DNA of 23,159 nt from Cristatella mucedo (Eukaryota; Bryozoa; Phylactolaemata; Cristatellidae): assembly GCA_009760855.2 (NCBI GenBank), contig WPIO01000577.1, positions 1 through 23,159 of the forward strand, read 5' to 3'. Every line of letters starts with the position of its first letter. Within the stretch, counting starts at the first letter, position 1. This document shows positions 17,811-23,159 of the stretch, one piece after another. The translations under genes and the position numbers were made by a program. The notes beneath the pieces were generated by a model. The model had not been told where the DNA came from. It saw only the letters and a list, made by a program, of their open reading frames with translations, and made no database searches.

Positions 17811-20800
17811 ATGACGCTTACCCTGGGATACACCGGTTTCTCTCTTGCTTTCGCAAGTCCTAATACCAATCAAAAACTGGAGGCTGAATCGCTATTATCA
17901 AAACTGCTGCGCGCTCGACTCGACTTCACGCCGTGTGTCAGTACAGACTCGAACCACTCTTTCGTAATCTATTGTCTTTATTTCCCCCGCTAAAGCTACC
18001 ATACCGTGATGTTTGCAGGAGTTCCCTTTCGCGTGTTTCTGTCTGGGTCTTATCCAGGACCAAGCACTTTGTATCCGCAATTTCTCGTATCCTCATTTTC
18101 ATTCTGTGCGCAAGAAATCATAACTCCTTCATTATTGGTGATTTACAACATTTTATTTTGATAACTAATACATGGCCTTAACTGCAAAATTTCGTGCACA
18201 GACTGACTTATTTGTCTCTTGAGGCTCGTGTGCCACGAACCCTACTCCATATCATATGGCCAAACACTCGACTCAATTGTTTTCATTTGCAAGTTAGGCT
18301 AATCATCACCAAATTATAACCTAACATTCTTGCTCATCTGACCTCATGCAAATCTCCATTCAGTCTACAGTAGCGGGCCCTCTTCGCATGTAAATCTAGC
18401 TGGGGAATCGGAAACTCATATCTCATATCTTTCATATCAGATCTTTTCTCCAGATCTTCTCATCATCATATAGCATATCAGATCTGACATCGCGATACTG
18501 TCCGTGCAAGACTAACTACCTTCCTCTCTGCGTTTGGCAACCCCTATCAATATTGGTCGGAGCATTAGAATTGATTGATAGCAACAACACTACCTGAAAA
18601 CCCCGGGAGTATTTCACATCTGACTATTGTATTGTAACGGTGTTATATATTGAACCTAAACTATAATTCTACAGACATTAAACTAACTAGGTCTTCTTAG
18701 CAAAAACTTGAAAAATTCAAGTGTCAGGATGACATTGAAGGCATATGAGGACTACTGTAGAGTGCACAAATCGGTCGTAGCAAAGGCCGTGTCCTTCTTC
18801 TATAAACAAATTAAATGCTCATAACACGAATCAAAAAATTGGCGACGACCAACCGTCTCTTTGCATTTGCCAGGCTGCATCTTACCTAGCAATTTCTGTG
18901 GTGATCCCCAGCGGATCGCTTCTGTATATTCGATATCAATCAGATTAGCAATATTACGAGTCCACCATCGACCGGCATCATTTCTCTGAAATCCTGTGTT
19001 TCAATTCCATACAGCACCTCACTGTCTACATTCAAGCCGTCTATTGACCTCGTCCTAAGTTCATGTCGATCGAAGATAACTGGTCTTCGAACCCTATTCA
19101 CACTGTCCTGCTTCTATACATTGATATGCTGCCTGCCATGCATAATATTTTATATCTAATACTGTCAAGTGGCCTCAGGTTATGTACTTCCTCTAAAGCT
19201 GTAGGTCGTTACAAGAAAGCAATTCTAAGATTAAGAGAACTTGAGCAACTTCTGCCCAATGCTTCTACCGTTTCTGCTCAAAGACGACAGTGGATGAGTC
19301 ACGTCATTAGATCCACTGAACTCATATCTTCCCAAAATTCCTAACCTTGCTGATTTCCAGTCTGATTGTGGAGCTAATTAATTTTAGAGTCAGCACATTA
19401 CTTTAGTTTGTATACCGACCACTTAGAATACGGAAGCAGTAGTATCTCTGTTTTTACTCCGATCTTAAGCCGGTTTTTATTTCAGATCTGGATTCGTCTG
19501 AGCGCCTTTCATCTGGCTTTGGCCACGCACGAGACTACGCGCGTTGCCAAGGTGCGTTCCGAGTCCTTTCTCAGTGGGAGACTTGGTATTGAAGCTACCG
19601 ATGCGAATGGATAGAGATCATCATCGAGAAAACCTCTAAATCGAATGGTAACCCGCCAGCTCTGCGCTTGGTCCTGTGTCTCACGGTTTAGAATCCTAGC
19701 GGTATCCGATATCGCTGGAGAGCACAGTCTAGGCGTGTCAACTTCTAACGTGATGACCACATAAATTGTATGTTTACATTTGATCCCTCCCGGCCCTCCA
19801 GTGGCGGTCGGACTTCTCTCATCTCTCTTGCTGCATGCGCATGATGATGATCCTGCAGAGATGGCAATGCCAGCAAAGTTCAGCTTAGTTGATCATGATG
19901 ACCAACTTAGTTGTATTTGCACAGAAAACAAGGGTGTGTTCAGAAGTATGAGTAAGATTCGCGCTCAAAATCGGCTCGTGCAGCAGCGATATACTCTTTT
20001 TGCATCTGCACAAAGTGTAAGTGTCCTGTTTCCAAAGTGACTGCTCAATCGGCGGACAACTCATCCAGGTCCACAGATAAGTGCTGCGACTATTCAGCTA
20101 TGTTATGTAGCTAAAAGTCGGGACGTTTGTAAGCAGCGATACCACATCTAAATTAATCCATGCATTTTGTGCACATCCCGTATCGACATTGATGTAATGC
20201 ATTGCTGGCCTGGGTTTACCGTCGTCGCTGCGCAGTCTGGCCCCTACAGTAGTGCTCAAAAATGCTTCAGCTAGGCTCGTCCTGTAGTTGAGCCATAGTT
20301 AGCTGCTACGTCTCTCCCTATCTCAACCTCACCTGCACTGACTCCAAGTTCAAGTCACGCGAGCGCATCGTCAACTTCAATGTGTTTGTCAGCTCACTTT
20401 TAGCGTTTCGCACTCTTCTTTTGCTCGACTAGCTTCAGATCTACTGCACAGGAGCGCTGAGCGAGTGCGATGTCGCGGATTGTTTTACGGAATCTTACTG
20501 TTTACCTATACTCTCGTACACATCGGTCTAAAAACCGTGAAACCGTGGCTGGTTCGTGTCGAATGCTCCCAAAACGCGAAGTCCACGTTTCGACTGCGTC
20601 GTCGTTAAACGACCATAGTGCGACTTAGAAATTCTAGAATACTAAAAGCGCATCTATTTAATAGAGAGGCAATGGCGTGCCTGCGACAATCTCGTATATG
20701 CTTTATTCGTAATGATACTGGCATGCTGACTGTGCGTGGTCACCCTTAACCGACTGATCATTATTTGTGTGTGTAGGTTGAAGCAGTTGTCAACAGAATC

Positions 20801-20945
20801 AGCTATCCTATCTTGCTCCCGTTTTCAGCAAAACATGTTGTAATGAGCCTCCTGTGTATAGTTGATGATGTGTGAGAGTCTAAGGGTCCTCTTATCAAAA
20901 ACGTGTTAAAGTAACAATATTGAATATTAATAATGCTTATTATTA
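17811..20945 (+). mobile_element. L2/CR1-like LINE, copy D (old, nearly full-length fossil)
   Basis: This is the only copy here with an endonuclease part. GYTGFSLA and SKLLRARLDFTPCVSTDSNHSF (17830-17965), then FIIGDLQHF (about 18130-18160), resemble the APE-type endonuclease; the GDFN motif is damaged to GDLQ. A linker follows (KSVVAKAVSFFYKQI near 18760, LPSNFC near 18885). The reverse transcriptase begins near 19020 with PIHTVLLLYIDMLP and ILSSG, then FRSYLSGR- and FDPSQPSS-like stretches (19555 and 19780). C-terminal motifs include DTTSKLIHAF (20136) and SARLVL (20268). The 3' UTR (CATGCTGACTG near 20722) and an ATTAATAATGCTTATTATTA tail end it near 20945. Stops and frameshifts are everywhere, so it is inactive. 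Confidence 0.8.
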
Positions 20946-21530
20946 GAGATGCTGCGTAACTATGACGTCCTAATAACAGCATTTTCACTTCTCGCTGTTT
21001 AGAGGCTACACAGTGATCAGCAAAGGTTTGTAAATATGATATAAATTCTAGAGTACTTTTGCAGAGCGAGATAGAGTTGATACTTTTACAATATTGTACA
21101 GGTCCTTCCACATTCAAGTTACAATAATTCTCAATTCATTTTGTAGAGCCATTTGATACACAAACTGCTGTAGAGCATTATTTGAAGAACTGTGAAATTC
21201 ACCAGGATGCATGCAAATCCTGGAGCTGCCATCCACAGAAATGGCTTCGTCTCAGACTGGTGACGCAGCTAGCCGGATAGGGCCAATATCCGTAACACCC
21301 GATTTGTAGCGGAATTTGGCTAACGCGTCGGGAAAAATTACAACAGCTTCGAGCATGAGCATGATGAAAAATCTTGACTCACGGTCGTATTTGAATTAAA
21401 AGTACAATAATTATAGCCGCCTCAGACGTCAATTAATCCTGACTTATTTCGCAAATGCGATTTCTGTCTTGAACAACAGGGGTTCAATTATTGTATATTT
21501 TGTATATTTATTATATTTTTTTGGTTTTAT
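20946..21530. other. Unassigned AT-rich stretch
   Basis: This is flanking DNA after the LINE tail. A 104-codon minus-strand frame (20803-21117) overlaps the LINE 3' UTR and has no recognised motif. I see no gene. Confidence 0.4.
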
Positions 21531-21534
21531 ATTA

Positions 21535-21620
21535 TTATATATATTTGGTATTATATATATATATATATATTTGGTATTATATATATATATATATTTGGTA
21601 TTATATATATATATATATAC
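21535..21620. repeat. AT microsatellite with repeated TTTGGTATT blocks
   Basis: (TA)n tracts of about 12-20 bases are separated three times by TTTGGTATT, giving a compound repeat with a period near 26-30 bases. The tyrosine- and isoleucine-rich frames over it are artefacts. Confidence 0.93.
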
Positions 21621-21780
21621 CCAGCTGGAAAATAGTAGAATCCTCGCACTTCCGGTCCGTATATTCCGTTACCAAGTCATGTTCTAAAATAATATGTCTT
21701 TGACGTGATACGACAAATATAAACAAAATTGACGAGCGAATCGGAATGCAATTTTCCATATTTCCTGAGCATCTTCGGCA

Positions 21781-21981
21781 TTACCACCAAGCCAAATACA
21801 ATGAACCAGCACGATATTCTTCGAGGTCAGGAACTTTGAAGCGGGATATCTCTCGCCGGCGCCGCGAGAAATCGCCGGGCATATCAATTTCGTCGTCGAC
21901 CTCAGCAGCCGATACGCGATTGTCGCACCTGGACGATTGCTGTGCACTGCAGCAACGGCTGGCGTTCGAATGCAATACCAT
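21781..21981 (-). CDS. Small ORF, unknown product (tentative)
   Basis: A 66-codon frame starts with a true ATG at 21981. The second half is hydrophilic and mixed in charge (AAEVDDEIDMPGDF, then RRRREISRFKVPDLEEY), which looks more protein-like than the frames on the other strand. I do not recognise a family. It lies in a locally GC-rich patch (21840-22000) where other frames are open too, including a longer minus-strand frame over 21684-22151, so chance is quite possible. It could be a first or single exon. Confidence 0.2.
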   Translation of the reverse strand: MVLHSNASRCCSAQQSSRCDNRVSAAEVDDEIDMPGDFSRRRREISRFKVPDLEEYRAGSLYLAWW

Positions 21982-23159
21982 GCGAGAACCAGCTGGTTTA
22001 CGGTCTTAGCTGTGTTACAACTCTTTGCCGCAGCCTGCTGTGTAAGGGAGGTTTGACGTTGACACGGCTGGCATTGCAACCGCCCCCGAGCAATCCTGGA
22101 AGAAGCCGAATAGAAGCAATCTCGTTTAGATATTGGCCAAAATTTTGACAAGCTTCATATCTGAGTCTGAACGCAAACCAGTACTTTCTGGGCTTGGGAT
22201 CGCCAAGTGGTACTGTCGTCATTTAAAAGCTTATACGTAGTTTATTTGTTTAAAATCGGCCATCTGGCCTGCAGCGTCGAAGGAAGAAGTCCGGCGAGCA
22301 TTTCATTGCCGAAATGCAGTACGGCTGTTGCATGGTGGATCGACAGGAGCCATCAGCGCCAGGGCAGGCGCGTCGACCTCGTCTGTTGACAAGGACTCAT
22401 GCTGTATTGAAGATGAAGTCGAAACAATTCACGCCATCGATGGTCAAATGCCACCAGCCTACTTTATAAGCAAGGCATTGAGAGACCGAAGACCGGGGAG
22501 TTCGATGCAGGGTCTACCGTATCAACCGTTCCATAGCTGGTTATAAATGTGCGCTTATTATATCTGCCTCTTCCAAGAAAACCTCAGCATTGCCACCCCA
22601 ACCTGTCCAGACCCTACAGCCTGTGGAAGTTATGTGGCCTACGGTACGCTACAGATCAATCATAGCACGGCTGCGTCTTTTCGTAATTATTAAACAAGAT
22701 GTTCCTCTATTGAGTGATTCAATAATTTGCTGCACTTAATCTCAAATCAGCGAATACAACAGGCCATCAAAGACTTGGTTGACATTGGCTGTGCAAGTAT
22801 CGAAGTACTCCGATCCTTCAGCGTTCTCTGAAACCGGACTAGTTCCATTGGATGAGCGTGAAGGTGCTACTATCCCGAGGTACTCGAATACTTCAACAGT
22901 TCTCTAGATAACCTGGCTTAAGTGCAGCGCAGCATCTTAAACTTAGACTGTACCTGCATAAAAAAGCATGAGGACTATACCATTTATATGAGAGAGCAAT
23001 TCAAGGAGCTTGCAAATAGAAATTTCAATTGGTTTAATTATTAAAGTTGAGCAAGATCAGATATTGTCATTCCTGTTGTAGTGGTCATTAAACCTGATGA
23101 GTGTTCTTCTGTGTGGTGATTATAAGGTAACAATAAATCTCTAAGCCTTATTGTTGATA
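21982..23159. other. Unassigned stretch, no gene recognised
   Basis: Frames of 60-74 codons (for example 22207-22389 and 22328-22546, plus) show no domain. The last 600 bases are AT-rich with an AATAAA near 23132 and no clear repeat. It could be intergenic or intronic. Confidence 0.4.

Noticed and set aside
1-23159. CRISPR array, defence system, prokaryotic operon or viral genome
   Set aside because: No spaced identical repeats with unique spacers, no prokaryotic gene organisation, and no viral structural or replication protein was recognised. The tandem repeats are micro- or minisatellites.

Overview
This window is animal nuclear DNA, most likely from an invertebrate; I cannot name the lineage. 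Intron-bearing exons are separated by long non-coding DNA. There are abundant microsatellites and several LINE and SINE copies, and nothing resembles a bacterial operon. The only cellular gene I recognise is the start of CNOT4, the RING-finger E3 ligase subunit of the CCR4-NOT deadenylase complex. It lies on the minus strand as two coding exons (9370-9393 and 8503-8638) with clean splice sites.

Most of the rest is retrotransposon material. One family of L2/CR1-like (Jockey superfamily) LINEs accounts for four long copies. Copy A (1-1834, minus) is the freshest: it has nearly all of its reverse transcriptase and C-terminal domain and a (TTA)n-type tail, broken by one extra A. Copies B (about 5380-6240, minus) and C (about 12621-13600, minus) are decayed internal or 3' pieces. 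Copy D (about 17811-20945, plus) is an old but nearly full-length fossil that still shows endonuclease, linker, reverse transcriptase, C-terminal domain, 3' UTR and tail. Short 3' ends of the same kind lie at 2605-2677, 11761-11805 and 14033-14096.

A tRNA-headed SINE family occurs at 1835-2000 and 2678-2827 (plus) and at 2855-2985, 7019-7184, 12401-12450, 12490-12620 and 14033-14172 (minus). Its body carries small hairpins, and its 3' end looks like the LINE 3' end, as expected for a SINE that borrows the LINE's machinery. Two SINEs sit head to head with a LINE fragment exactly at a palindrome. A second retroelement type left a C-terminal fragment at 16527-16796.

Layout: 1-3000 LINE/SINE cluster; 3000-5380 mostly unassigned, with a 32-base G run; 5380-6240 LINE copy B; 6240-8500 one SINE plus unassigned DNA that is probably CNOT4 intron 2; 8500-9400 CNOT4 exons with a long CT repeat in intron 1; 9720-10110 CA-type minisatellites; 10.1-12.4 kb unassigned; 12.4-14.2 kb SINEs and LINE copy C; 13.6-15.6 kb CpG-rich DNA, a possible promoter region; 15.6-17.8 kb AT-rich with a retroelement fragment; 17.8-20.95 kb LINE copy D; 20.95-23.16 kb mostly unassigned. 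I found no defence system, CRISPR array, functional rRNA or tRNA gene, or virus. The most distinctive material is the LINE/SINE partnership and its junctions.
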